Below, in pieces: positions 36,146 to 45,439 of a stretch of 64,000 nt of DNA. A model generated the notes under the pieces. That model had not been told where the DNA came from, did not search any database, and saw only the letters and a program-made list of their open reading frames with translations. Within the stretch, counting starts at the first letter, position 1, and each line of letters begins with the position of its first letter. The DNA lies in NCBI GenBank assembly GCA_038229695.1, contig JBBROE010000006.1, positions 4,534 through 68,533 on the forward strand, written 5' to 3'. Source of the DNA: JACMLD01 sp038229695. Lineage in GTDB: Bacteria; Bacteroidota; Bacteroidia; Chitinophagales; Chitinophagaceae. The position numbers and the translations under genes are program-made.

Positions 36146-37732
36146 ATGGGTAAAAACTTTTTTTTTCACTTGCTGCTCATCTCCTGCTACTGTGCCGCCC
36201 AGCATCCTGCTACCGGTAACGCACAACCGTTACCGGTGACGTTCACTGCAGAACAGGATCACCAGCAAATGATGGATCAGCTGGGTATAAAGGCGCTGAG
36301 ACCCGGTCCAAGCGGGACCGACAGGGCGCCCAACCATGCCAATTATGACGAATCGCTGGCCAACCCCTTCCCGGATCTCCCGGAGGTGCTGACGTTGAAA
36401 AATGGGAAAAAGGTAACCACGGCAGCGATGTGGTGGTCCGCCCGGCGGCCCGAGATCCTGGAAGACATGGAGCGGGAAGTGTATGGCCGTCTGCCAAAAA
36501 ACATTCCACCTGTTTCCTGGACAGTGAAATTCACGGATCATGAATTTGTTGGCCGCGTGCCGGTCCTGGCGAAGCAACTGGTTGGGCGGGTCGACAATTC
36601 CTCTTGTCCCGGGATTGCGGTGAATATTGAAATGACGCTGGTGTTGCCGGCCAACGCGACTGGCCCGGTACCCTTGTTGCTGATGTTCGGCCAGGCCCGC
36701 GTTCCGGCTCCAAGCCAGCCCAACCCGGCGGAACTTGACCAGTTGAATAATGCCTTGCAGCGCTTGCTTTCCGTTGATGCTTCGTTGAAAAGTATTTTTG
36801 ACCGGCACCCCGCTTACCAGCTCGTTACTGCAGCACAGGGAAGTGGTTTTTTTGGTGCGCCGCCAAGGCCGGTTACGCCCGGTCCGGTCGATCAGCCCGG
36901 CTTAAACGGGGTGAACAACGACCCTCCCTCTAATGAACAATTGCTGGCAGCCGGTTGGGGATATGCGTTGATCAATCCCAACAGCATCCAGGCGGATAAC
37001 GGCGCGGGCATCACGCGCGGTATCATCGGGTTGGTCAATCATGGGCAGCCGCGAAGGCCGGACGACTGGGGAGCGCTGCGCGCCTGGGCGTGGGGTGCGG
37101 CCCGTGCACTCGATTACCTGGAAGCCAGCGAACCCGGCGTGGATGCGAAACATGTTGGAATCGAAGGCGTCTCCCGATACGGAAAAGCAGCGCTGGTGAC
37201 CATGGCATTTGAACCGCGTTTTGCGATGGGGCTCATCGGCTCGTCCGGCGAAGGCGGGGCTAAGCTGCACCGGCGTAACTGGGGCGAATCAGTGGAAAGT
37301 CTAACCGGCGGAGAGTACTACTGGATGGCCGGGAATTTCATGAAGTATGGGGCATCTGAAGCAACATCCGGTGCCAAAACCGCCAAAGATATCCCTGTTG
37401 ATGCCCATGAACTCATCGCCCTCTGCGCACCCCGGCTGCTTTTCATCAGTTATGGTATACCTGAAAAAGGGGATGCCAAATGGCTCGACCAGCAGGGTAG
37501 TTATATGGCGGCCGTCGCAGCGGGCCCGGTATATCAATTGCTGGGGGCAAAAGACCTCGGGGTTTCCGGCGATTATAAAACGGAGAAGATGCCTCCGGTA
37601 AACACACCCATGCTGGAAGGCCAGCTGGCGTGGCGGCAGCATGACCAGGGGCACCAGGACCAGGCAAATATGAAATGGTTCATCCAATGGGCCGATAAAA
37701 ATATCGGTCATACTCAACAGCCTAACCCCTGA
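36146..37732 (+). CDS. CE15 family glucuronoyl esterase
   Basis: A 528-residue secreted alpha/beta hydrolase. I place the start at 36146, where MGKNFFFHLLLISCYCAAQ gives a signal peptide; the frame is open 56 codons further up but without signal-like sequence. The nucleophile is S343 in HVGIEGVSRYGKAALV, a variant of the CE15 motif G-C-S-R-x-G-K with Val for Cys. Further family features are GEGGAKLHRRNWGESVESL, ALCAPRLLFISYG and the catalytic His region RQHDQGHQDQ. CE15 enzymes cut the ester between lignin alcohols and the glucuronic acid of xylan, which matches the GH115 and SASA genes across the divergent promoter region. Confidence 0.92.
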   Translation: MGKNFFFHLLLISCYCAAQHPATGNAQPLPVTFTAEQDHQQMMDQLGIKALRPGPSGTDRAPNHANYDESLANPFPDLPEVLTLKNGKKVTTAAMWWSARRPEILEDMEREVYGRLPKNIPPVSWTVKFTDHEFVGRVPVLAKQLVGRVDNSSCPGIAVNIEMTLVLPANATGPVPLLLMFGQARVPAPSQPNPAELDQLNNALQRLLSVDASLKSIFDRHPAYQLVTAAQGSGFFGAPPRPVTPGPVDQPGLNGVNNDPPSNEQLLAAGWGYALINPNSIQADNGAGITRGIIGLVNHGQPRRPDDWGALRAWAWGAARALDYLEASEPGVDAKHVGIEGVSRYGKAALVTMAFEPRFAMGLIGSSGEGGAKLHRRNWGESVESLTGGEYYWMAGNFMKYGASEATSGAKTAKDIPVDAHELIALCAPRLLFISYGIPEKGDAKWLDQQGSYMAAVAAGPVYQLLGAKDLGVSGDYKTEKMPPVNTPMLEGQLAWRQHDQGHQDQANMKWFIQWADKNIGHTQQPNP

Positions 37733-37824
37733 CAAAAACGGCTACGCCTTACCGGTGGCGGATGCAGTAAATAGCATTACGCAACAGTGTCTACCGGTCA
37801 TCAGTAGGGTCAGCCGCGGTAGGA

Positions 37825-40800
37825 CTACCTGAAATTCCTGCTGTTTGGGATCATTTTGCCGCTGTGATCAAGGCTGCGGTCTGCGCTGGCTTTCATTTCA
37901 TCCGCCCGGGGAAACGCAGGCATGGTGAGTGAAGCGGTGGGTACCAGCGCGGCCATCATCGGGGTAATGTCCTGGCAGGACTGCACAATAACGTGTACTA
38001 CTTTGCCTTCCACCTGTAATTTACCCCGGATGATAAGCACCCGCGCCTGCGCAAGCTGCCTGCGGTACTGTTCAAAAAGATTGGGGAAAATCACCAGGTT
38101 AATCGTTCCCGTTTCATCTTCCAGCGTCATAAACCACACGCCTTTAGCGGTTTCCGGTCTTTGCCGCACCAGTACAATGCCGGATACTTTCACCATCGTT
38201 CCGTTAACTTGCCGGCTTAGGTCGGCGGCGGTGATTACCTGCCATTGCTGTAATTGTTCACGCAAAAAACTCATGGGGTGCGCTTTTACAGAAAGTGATA
38301 AGGTGGCGTAGTCCTGCAATACTTCCTCCGCACCCGTCATCAACGGCAGGCTCAGTTGTTTTTCATGGTGGTTGATCTTGGCTTCAGAATCAAATAAGGC
38401 AATGGGCTTATCTTTTACTGAGGCATGCCAGAGGGCGTTTCTCCGGTTCAGCCCCATCGATTGAAAGGCATCGGCATCGGACAATAATTCCAGGACGGCA
38501 TCACTGGTTCCGAGCAGGGTCAATTCGGTTAATTCGGTGAAAGGTTTATTCTCCCTGGCGGTTATCAGTTTATCCATTTCTTCCCTGGCCATTCCTTTGA
38601 TGTGCCTGAACCCAAGCCGCAAGGCCCTGTACCTGCCCCCGGATGTTTCGAGGGTGTTGTCCCAGGAAGAAAGATTGATATCCACCGGCCGCACTTCTAC
38701 TCCATGCTGCTGTGCATCGATAACAATTTGTGCCGGCTGGTAAAAACCCATAGGCAGGCTGTTTAATAAGCCGCAGGCAAACACATCCGGGTAGTGACAT
38801 TTCACCCAGGCGGAAACGTACACCAGTAAAGCAAAACTGGCGGCATGACTCTCGGGAAAACCATAGCTGCCAAATCCCTCCAGCTGGCGGAAAACCCTTT
38901 TCGCATATTCCTCCTGGTATCCTTTTGCTATCATGCCGCCAATGAGTTTTTTCTCAAAATGATTGACGCCTCCCTTTCCTTTGAAAGTGCCCATGCTTCT
39001 TCTCAGCGCATCCGCTTCTGTAGCACTGAAGCCTGCGGCCACAATCGCCACCTTCATCGCCTGTTCCTGGAATAAAGGCACTCCCAGCGTTCGCTTCAGG
39101 ATGTCTTCTAATTCTTTTGACGGATACTCCACTTTTTCCAGCCCATTCCTTCTTCGCAGGTAGGGGTGTACCATATCTCCCTGGATGGGCCCGGGGCGGA
39201 CGATGGCCACTTCAATCACCAAATCATAAAAGCAATTGGGCTTAAGCCGGGGCAGCATGGATTGCTGGGCGCGGCTTTCGATCTGGAAGACACCAATCGT
39301 ATCCGCTTCGCTGATCATATCATACACTTTTGGTTCATCCTGCGGAATGCCGGCCAGTGTAAACTTTTTACCGTAGTGTACTTCGGCCAGGTCAAATGTT
39401 TTCCGGATACAGGTGAGCATCCCCAGCGCCAGCACATCAATTTTTAAAAATCCCAGTGTTTCAATATCGTCTTTGTTCCATTCCAGGCAGGTCCGGTTTT
39501 CCATGCGGGCATTCAACACCGGGCAGAGTTGGGATAATTTGTGCCGGCTGATGACAAATCCCCCGGTATGCTGCCCCAGCTGCCTCGGAAAACCGATATA
39601 CTGGTTGGTGAGGTCAATGGTTTTTTTGATGATGGGGTCATTGTTGTTGATGCCATAGTCCTTTAAGCGGTTGCCATCGAACAGCGTGCCTTCTGACCGG
39701 ACGACCGAAGAAGCCAGCTTGTCCACCAGGTCCACGGACAAACCCATCGCTTTGGCCACATCGCGCACGGCACCTTTTTCCTGCTGCTGGGTGACGGTTG
39801 CCACGATCGCTGCATGATCACGGCCGTATTTCCGGTAGATATACTGTATGACTTCTTCCCTTCTTTCATGTTCAAAGTCGACATCTATATCAGGCGGTTC
39901 ATTGCGCGCGGCGGACAGGAACCTTTCAAAAAGCAAATCGAACTTGGCCGGATTAACAGCAGTTATACCCAGGCAAAAACAAACGGTGGAGTTGGCCGCT
40001 GACCCCCGCCCCTGGCAAAGGATACCCTGGCTGCGGGCAAAACGAACAATATCATAAACCGTCAGGAAATAGGGGGCATACTCCATTTGTTCGATGAAGC
40101 GGATTTCGTGCTCAATGTTTGTAATCACTCTTTCCGGAATGCGGGTACCATAAAAATCATGGGCGCCCTGCCAGGTCAGCATCACCAGTTCTTCCTGGGG
40201 CGTTCTGCCCTCCGTGGTTATTTCTTCGGGGTATTCATATTTCAGTTCATCCAGTGAAAACCGGCAGGCCTCAGCGATGACCGCGGTGTTGGCAATGGCA
40301 GCCGGGTAGCGGGCGAATAAACGCTTCATTTCCGACTCGTCTTTTAAATGTCTTTCAGCATTAGCATGCAGCGTAAAACCTGCTTCATGAATGCAGCATT
40401 TTCCCTTTATACAGGTGAGCACATCCTGCAACTGCCTCCTGTCCGGGTGATGGTAGAAAACATTATTGGTGGCAGCAAGCGGAATTCCCAGGTGTTGCGA
40501 CAGTTCCGCGAGCCTGAACAGCAACTTATGGTCCGCCGCTCCGTAGCGCCGCTCTGCCGCCAGGTATACACAGGGAAAGTGCTGCCGGTATTCGTTTACG
40601 TCAGCTAAAAACTCTTTCGGCAATTGCCAGTCGACCGATAACTCCTGCGGGGGAAGGATAAGAATAATAACATCAGTAAGTTTTTCGATGAGGTCTTTTT
40701 TGCTGAGGTGGCATTCGCCTTTTTCCGCGCGGAGGTTGCCGGTGGTCAGTACATCACAAAGGCTGGCATAGCCTTGTTTGTTTTTTGGATAGGCGAGTAA

Positions 40801-41022
40801 GGGGTGCCCATCCAGCAATTGCAGCTGTACCCCCGGGATAATGCGGATATTTTTTTTCCTGGCCTGGGCATGCGCGCGGACGATGCCGGCAAAACTGTTG
40901 ATATCGGTAATACCGATTTCGGTATACCCGAGCAGTGCCGCCTGTTCAACGAATTCTTCCGGGTGGGAGGCTCCCTGGAGAAAACTGAAATTGGTGGTGA
41001 CCTGTAATTCGGTATAGCGCAT
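37825..41022 (-). CDS. dnaE2: Error-prone DNA polymerase DnaE2 (ImuC)
   Basis: A 1065-residue C-family polymerase. It starts with a PHP domain (ELQVTTNFSFLQGASHPEEFV, GITDINSFAGIVRAH), then the palm with CQGRGSAANSTVCF and the PPDIDVDFEH metal-binding motif near residue 377, the fingers (RPGPIQGDMVHPYLRRR, FGSYGFPESHAASFALLVY) and a helix-hairpin-helix plus OB-fold (VSGIVLVRQRPETAKGVWF) near the end. It is shorter than replicative DnaE and carries the DnaE2 type C terminus. It is the translesion polymerase of the ImuA-ImuB-DnaE2 mutasome encoded as one minus-strand unit, used after DNA damage. Confidence 0.95.
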   Translation of the reverse strand: MRYTELQVTTNFSFLQGASHPEEFVEQAALLGYTEIGITDINSFAGIVRAHAQARKKNIRIIPGVQLQLLDGHPLLAYPKNKQGYASLCDVLTTGNLRAEKGECHLSKKDLIEKLTDVIILILPPQELSVDWQLPKEFLADVNEYRQHFPCVYLAAERRYGAADHKLLFRLAELSQHLGIPLAATNNVFYHHPDRRQLQDVLTCIKGKCCIHEAGFTLHANAERHLKDESEMKRLFARYPAAIANTAVIAEACRFSLDELKYEYPEEITTEGRTPQEELVMLTWQGAHDFYGTRIPERVITNIEHEIRFIEQMEYAPYFLTVYDIVRFARSQGILCQGRGSAANSTVCFCLGITAVNPAKFDLLFERFLSAARNEPPDIDVDFEHERREEVIQYIYRKYGRDHAAIVATVTQQQEKGAVRDVAKAMGLSVDLVDKLASSVVRSEGTLFDGNRLKDYGINNNDPIIKKTIDLTNQYIGFPRQLGQHTGGFVISRHKLSQLCPVLNARMENRTCLEWNKDDIETLGFLKIDVLALGMLTCIRKTFDLAEVHYGKKFTLAGIPQDEPKVYDMISEADTIGVFQIESRAQQSMLPRLKPNCFYDLVIEVAIVRPGPIQGDMVHPYLRRRNGLEKVEYPSKELEDILKRTLGVPLFQEQAMKVAIVAAGFSATEADALRRSMGTFKGKGGVNHFEKKLIGGMIAKGYQEEYAKRVFRQLEGFGSYGFPESHAASFALLVYVSAWVKCHYPDVFACGLLNSLPMGFYQPAQIVIDAQQHGVEVRPVDINLSSWDNTLETSGGRYRALRLGFRHIKGMAREEMDKLITARENKPFTELTELTLLGTSDAVLELLSDADAFQSMGLNRRNALWHASVKDKPIALFDSEAKINHHEKQLSLPLMTGAEEVLQDYATLSLSVKAHPMSFLREQLQQWQVITAADLSRQVNGTMVKVSGIVLVRQRPETAKGVWFMTLEDETGTINLVIFPNLFEQYRRQLAQARVLIIRGKLQVEGKVVHVIVQSCQDITPMMAALVPTASLTMPAFPRADEMKASADRSLDHSGKMIPNSRNFR

Positions 41023-41120
41023 GGTACAATTCGTTTCAGGGGTAATAGCAGGTGGGTTTCATTAGAACCATTTATGGATGCTTGACGGGTTGCTCCTATT
41101 CACTTTTCCTGCAGCGCCAG

Positions 41121-42617
41121 TTATACAAAAAAACCGTGCAGGAACCATTGTACCGGGTGGTTGCTATGGTAATGGCCCTGCCGGAAAATCCAGTAACGGT
41201 TCCCGTTGTCGTCTTCCACCTGGTAATAATCGCGGCTCATACCCTCCTGGATCCACCATTCCTGTTCGATCCGCTCCGGTCCGTCCGCTTTTATTATTTT
41301 ATGCATTTTCTCCTGGTATTGAAAATTCATGGGAGGGTAGTCCGGGATGGGCGCCGTTACTTTTATGAGGCAGGGTGGATCCAGCAGTTGAAGCGGCCTG
41401 GGTTTGTGATCCGGCCATGCGATAACGGGCTCGGAACCCACCGCTGAGAGAGGTTGATAGGCACGTTCCGGCCAGTGGTGTGCTGCAGGGGTATAGCGGT
41501 GTATTTTGCCGGGCCCTATTTTATTACTGATTTTATCAACCAGTGCACAGATGCCATCATCCTTCCATCCCCGGTGTTGTACCCAGATATTTTCCTGGCC
41601 AGTAAGTTGATCTTCGGGGTCAGGAACCTCCAGGACAAACAACTCAATCCCCCAGCCGGGTTCGATGGCAGAAAGTTTCAGGTCGAACAATGCCGATACA
41701 TATCCGGCATTAGAAGTGGCTCTGCTGGTTCCGATGACGGTCTGCTGTTGCTTACCGTCAATGTTATAGGTGGTTAATACTGCCGTGCGTATGCCTTTGT
41801 TTTCAGCGGCCAGCCTCAGGCAGATTTTTTCGAGCAGTTGTTGCAGGGCCATTTCAATACCGCTGCGCGTGACCACCGGTACCAGGCAGTTCATCCTTTC
41901 CTGGTAAGCGGGAATAACCTGGATGGGCAACAAGAGTTCGTCTGCAGTGCCCAATGCCTGGTGCAGGCGTTGTACGCAGGATTCTCCCATTCGCCTGCGC
42001 AGCGCGGCCACGGGCATGCGCCGGAGATCCCCGATTTCACGCAGGCCCAGTTTGTTTAATTTAACAGCCACCGCAGGATCTATTCTGAGGGAGGCGGGTG
42101 GCAGGTGTTCCAACGCAGCGGTTTCTAAGCCGGAAGGAATGTTGATCTGGTTCCCAAAACGGCAAACCGCCCACGCTGTGCCTGTTGTACCGGCCATGCA
42201 CAACCGAACCGTGTAGTGCAGGTTTTTCATGCGGAGAAAAATATCCTGGAGGTATTTTTCTTCTCCTCCCCAGAGATGGCTGCAACCGCTGGCATCAACC
42301 AGTAGGCCATCAGGATCCTGGATGACAATGAAGGGAGAGAAGCGGATAAACCAGGCGGCGATTTTCTGAAGGAGGGTTTCAAAAACATCCGGGGGCTCTT
42401 CAATGGCCTGCAGGTTAAACAGTACAGCCCTGGCATCCACCAGTGCCATACCCCGTTTTATGTCAGCGTCCGCAGCTTCCCTGTTAACGGCACTGACGAC
42501 CAGCCTGCCCTTTTCTTTACCATACAGTACCAGCGGTCCGCGCAGTGATTTGTTTCGCCGCATCATCCATTCCGTTTTGAGGTACGGAAACCAAACCGAT
42601 ACCAATCGTTTTTCCAT
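41121..42617 (-). CDS. imuB: Y-family polymerase-like protein ImuB
   Basis: A 498-residue Y-family relative from the ATG at 42617, one base after the imuA stop (a start at 42629 would overlap it). Polymerase-like sequence is seen in RLVSVWFPYLKTEWMMRR, LVVSAVNREAADADIKRGM, and the palm region DGLLVDASGCSHLWGGEE; the little finger and an ImuB C-terminal region follow (QHRGWKDDG and the WPDHKPRPLQLLDPP segment). ImuB usually lacks polymerase activity and links DnaE2 to the beta clamp. The dnaE2 start lies 98 bp downstream. Confidence 0.93.
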   Translation of the reverse strand: MEKRLVSVWFPYLKTEWMMRRNKSLRGPLVLYGKEKGRLVVSAVNREAADADIKRGMALVDARAVLFNLQAIEEPPDVFETLLQKIAAWFIRFSPFIVIQDPDGLLVDASGCSHLWGGEEKYLQDIFLRMKNLHYTVRLCMAGTTGTAWAVCRFGNQINIPSGLETAALEHLPPASLRIDPAVAVKLNKLGLREIGDLRRMPVAALRRRMGESCVQRLHQALGTADELLLPIQVIPAYQERMNCLVPVVTRSGIEMALQQLLEKICLRLAAENKGIRTAVLTTYNIDGKQQQTVIGTSRATSNAGYVSALFDLKLSAIEPGWGIELFVLEVPDPEDQLTGQENIWVQHRGWKDDGICALVDKISNKIGPGKIHRYTPAAHHWPERAYQPLSAVGSEPVIAWPDHKPRPLQLLDPPCLIKVTAPIPDYPPMNFQYQEKMHKIIKADGPERIEQEWWIQEGMSRDYYQVEDDNGNRYWIFRQGHYHSNHPVQWFLHGFFV

Positions 42618-42618
42618 T

Positions 42619-43350
42619 TCAGCCCGCAATTTTTTTCCGTTCCACTGCAGGAATGGATACTGGGGGTATCACCTGCTGCATCCTGTTTTCGTTCCATTGC
42701 AATACCCAGTTGCCTTTTTTCCCGTTTCGCATTTTTTGCAGGTCGGCGTCCCAGGCCGGCCGTCCTACCCCGGGAAGGTCGACAGGGTGCTGGCTGGGAG
42801 CAGCACGTATCTGCCACCTGCTTACACAGGCATTTGCTGCCGCATTGCCTTTCCTGCTATTTAAGATGAAGCCTGTGACCCCGCTCTGTTCCACGGCCAG
42901 CTGGAACCTGCGGGACTGCGTGAAGTCAAAGCCGTTCAGTTCTGTAACCACCGCGGTGATTCCCCTGCATTTGAGGGCTTCGTCCGTTACCCATAAACTT
43001 TCCTTTATTCCCGAAGGGTGAATGAACAAAACCTGGTCGGGGTTGATGCCAAAATTTTTGAGTGCCGGTGGAAATAATTTCGATGAGGTTACCCAGGCAA
43101 TCACTGTTTTTTCCGGAAATAAGAGGTGAACCAGTGCGGCGATAAAACCCTGTGAGGGAGCCAGCGTTCCTGGCTCCGCGCTAAGGAATTCGTGCACCGC
43201 TGCCAGGGGAAAACAACCATTGGGCAGGCAGGGGCGCATAAAAGGCAGCGCCGTACCGGGAGAAAGGGCAGTTGCCGGCATCTTAAGACCACCCATGACC
43301 AGGAGGTCTTTTCTTAATTGCGCAATGATATGTTTTGACGGCCGCTCCAT
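42619..43350 (-). CDS. imuA: ImuA, RecA-like mutasome protein
   Basis: A 243-residue protein related to the RecA/SulA-like ImuA family of Bacteroidota: FPLAAVHEFLSAEPGTLAPSQGFIAALVHLLFP, TVIAWVTSSKLFPPALKNFGI, DQVLFIHPSGIKESLWVTDEALKC, RRFQLAVEQSGVTGFILN. It is the first gene of the cassette and ends one base before imuB. Its start codon is 21 bp from a palindrome on the upstream side (43372-43389) that may be the damage-responsive operator. No lexA-type gene is in the window. Confidence 0.9.
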   Translation of the reverse strand: MERPSKHIIAQLRKDLLVMGGLKMPATALSPGTALPFMRPCLPNGCFPLAAVHEFLSAEPGTLAPSQGFIAALVHLLFPEKTVIAWVTSSKLFPPALKNFGINPDQVLFIHPSGIKESLWVTDEALKCRGITAVVTELNGFDFTQSRRFQLAVEQSGVTGFILNSRKGNAAANACVSRWQIRAAPSQHPVDLPGVGRPAWDADLQKMRNGKKGNWVLQWNENRMQQVIPPVSIPAVERKKIAG

Positions 43351-43371
43351 GGGACTGTAAAACTAAACATT

Positions 43372-43389
43372 TTAGCAACAATTTGCTAA
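43372..43389 (-). promoter_or_regulatory. Candidate SOS-type operator before imuA
   Basis: TTAGCAA-CAAT-TTGCTAA is a perfect 7-bp inverted repeat with a 4-bp spacer, about 21 bp upstream of the imuA start. Placement over the expected promoter of a damage-induced operon suggests a repressor site. The length alone is not statistically strong. Confidence 0.5.
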
Positions 43390-43547
43390 GTTTGTTGGGA
43401 TTAATTTCTGCCCTGTCCTGGCTTCCAATAGAAGCAATATATACCTGGCCTGGCTTATTCCGGGAAATGATTAACTGCCAGTTGATTAGGACTGAAATAC
43501 CGGGCGATTTGAGGGAGGCGGGCTACCTGCTGAGGAAAAAATGGTCA

Positions 43548-44171
43548 TTAATCCGGTACGCGCCGGCGGTTATGCAGCTCTTCTTCCATCCTGCAATAGT
43601 CCAGTATCCTGCTGTATTTTCGTTTGCTGTCAATGCTGCGTACGAGTGCAATCAACCCGCATAAGAGCAAAAAAACACCGGGGTATCCAAATCGTCCGGT
43701 GCGGGCATTGACGGCAAGTAGTGCAACCCCGGCAAGCAGCATGCCGATGGCTGTAACGATGCTGCCCACCGCATCATTTTTCAGTGAGGCGGCCCACTCG
43801 TCGAGCCTGTTGATGATGTAATTTGAACTTTCTTCCGGAATGCCCCGTTCAATCAGACCCGCGTAGATATCATACCGGCTGCTACCTGCGTGTTTTTCTG
43901 TTAGCGCATAATCTACCGATGCTGCAAACAGGTCTTTCCCGAGGTCTTCCTGGAATTTTTTCTGGCGCAGGCCATATTGTAAAATGATTTCGTGTTCAAT
44001 TCCGTTGATGATGTCCCAGCCGATATTACGCGATGCGAGCTCCTGCTTCAGCACTTCATAGGCATCGGTGGTCAGGTGAAGGCCTTCTTCCCGCGCAAAA
44101 GAAAGCAGGTGGTCGTCTCCCATGTTCCGGTACACGTCCCGTACGGTATCCAAATCAATCCGGTATGGCAT
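43548..44171 (-). CDS. Unrecognised membrane protein with two helices
   Basis: A 207-residue protein of unknown function. The N-terminal half (1-130) is soluble, helical and charged (DLDTVRDVYRNMGDDHLLSFA, VLKQELASRNIGWDIINGIEHE, GLIERGIPEESSNYIINRLDEW), and two hydrophobic helices follow (about 137-155, SIVTAIGMLLAGVALLAV, and 163-180, GVFLLLCGLIALVRSI), with a short basic tail. The N-terminal helices look like a repeat of a small scaffolding motif. It sits 197 bp upstream of imuA on the same strand, but the palindrome and spacing suggest a separate unit. The role is open. Confidence 0.7.
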   Translation of the reverse strand: MPYRIDLDTVRDVYRNMGDDHLLSFAREEGLHLTTDAYEVLKQELASRNIGWDIINGIEHEIILQYGLRQKKFQEDLGKDLFAASVDYALTEKHAGSSRYDIYAGLIERGIPEESSNYIINRLDEWAASLKNDAVGSIVTAIGMLLAGVALLAVNARTGRFGYPGVFLLLCGLIALVRSIDSKRKYSRILDYCRMEEELHNRRRVPD

Positions 44172-44276
44172 AATACAAAATAAACAGTAAGTATCGGGTA
44201 TTGGTTAAAGAAGGACATGGAATGAAGTCCGGACCCGCCACCTACCCGGTTGATAAAAAGTTAGTAGCTGAAGTTA

Positions 44277-44372
44277 TCAACTAAACCTGAGATTTAGCCA
44301 TCTTTCCGCCAGCGATTTCTCCAGCACCACCGGATGTCTTTCACCCCGGTCATCCAGGATGCGGTGTAATTT
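44277..44372 (-). pseudogene. Possible 3' remnant of an SRAP (YedK/HMCES-like) gene
   Basis: A minus-strand frame of about 31 codons (stop at 44277) reads HRILDDRGERHPVVL followed by AERWLN, which resembles the H-x-R-x-P-V-x-L...W-L segment near the end of SRAP domain proteins. An in-frame stop at 44373 cuts it off from anything upstream. SRAP proteins protect abasic sites and often travel with SOS genes, so a decayed copy next to imuABC would fit. The match is short and made by eye. Confidence 0.3.
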
Positions 44373-44447
44373 TCAGGTACTGAATTTTCAGAGGTAAAAA
44401 CCTTTTTCAATTTCCCAGCTGAAGGGTTGCTGCAGGGTATCGATAGA

Positions 44448-44830
44448 CTATAACTGTTTAAATTTAATCGGGCGCCACGCCGTTTGTTTAATATGCGTTG
44501 AAATATTTCCGGTCGATATCTTCACTTTTTTTGTAATGAAGTTATAGCTCCTGTCTTCTGTTTCGCCGGAGCCCCGGTGAAGATAAAAATGATCAGCCCC
44601 GATCAACATAAACTGAGCATCCTGGTAACGGAATTTGTAACCATTCGTAAATTTTCCCCAGCCACCGGCGTTCGTAAAAATGTTGAAGGTGATGGTCAGC
44701 ACCCCGTTGGTAATGGACATATCCTGATAGAGTTCTTCCATATTTGAGTTGACATGACAAACTATGAAATTGTTGGATTGTGTCCTGATCTCATAGTGTT
44801 TTGCGGCTAGGTTATCAGACAATAGCCGGC
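44448..44830 (-). pseudogene. 5'-truncated gene of a secreted Bacteroidota protein family
   Basis: The sequence from about SDNLAAKHYEI onward (to the stop at 44448) has the look of the C-terminal half of a common Bacteroidota family of unknown function: SITNGVLTITFNIFTNAGGW, YKFRYQDAQFMLIGADHFYLHRG, YNFITKKVKISTG. Upstream the frame stays open to 45017 but runs into the direct repeat at 44840-44927 and low-quality sequence (KKNSKERNKSKRKN), with no signal peptide. An internal ATG at 44741 could give a 97-residue product. I read it as a gene that lost its 5' half at the repeat. Confidence 0.45.
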
Positions 44831-44839
44831 AATGGCGAT

Positions 44840-44927
44840 CCGAAAACGATGACGGCCGTTTTCGGGTGGTTCTTTGGGGAGCTGTTGTGCAAAGAGGTGA
44901 AGGGTAGCGGGGCTGTGGTCCGCACTC
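44840..44927 (+). repeat. Direct repeat copy A (hairpin-headed element)
   Basis: An 88-bp element starting with a hairpin CCGAAAACG...CGTTTTCGG and running through TTTGGGGAGCTGTTGTGC. It matches copy B at 46876-46963 in the same orientation with about seven differences. The two copies flank the AT-rich membrane-protein gene at 45440 and copy A truncates the gene remnant at 44448. Confidence 0.75.
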
Positions 44928-45017
44928 CTGATCGAACTTCACAACATTTTTACGCTTACTTTTATTTCTTTCTTTGCTGTTCTTTTTTGGCGAAGCAAAA
45001 AAAAACTGGCAATACAA

Positions 45018-45439
45018 GTTTTACTGGCAATTCTATTTTTTACTGGCGCAGGAGGGTAGATTCGTTCTGTGTGCGGGCCTTCCTGTAACCAATGAGATTA
45101 TCGCGTAATAATAAAGACCCAACGGACTATAGTGGTTTGCAGCCTGACGCCCGGAGAACGCTGTAGAATTAACCATGTCATTTGTCGCTCTACAACGTTT
45201 CGATAGCCTTCATCACAAACCTGTAGCGTCCGGCATGGTTGATCGGGCGGCAATACCTTTAAAGTAGCAGAATGATTCTATACTGACCGGTGAGGTTTGT
45301 TAACGAAAGTGAATACATACAAATTTCTACAACCGTTCAATGAAAGGCATAAGTATTCTACAGCTATTTAATTTCGTCGTATCTATGCGGAAATGAGTCT
45401 GCATGGCCGCCGATTGGGTAATTATACAAAATTGAAGAA
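45018..45439. other. AT-rich non-coding stretch
   Basis: No supported gene. Base composition shifts here toward AT before the next gene. CTACA-type words recur (near 45192, 45328 and 45360) but do not form a convincing array, and no clear promoter is seen. Confidence 0.4.

Noticed and set aside
44801..45088. A 95-codon plus-strand frame over direct repeat A
   Set aside because: Most differences between repeat copies A and B change the amino acid, so there is no sign of coding selection.
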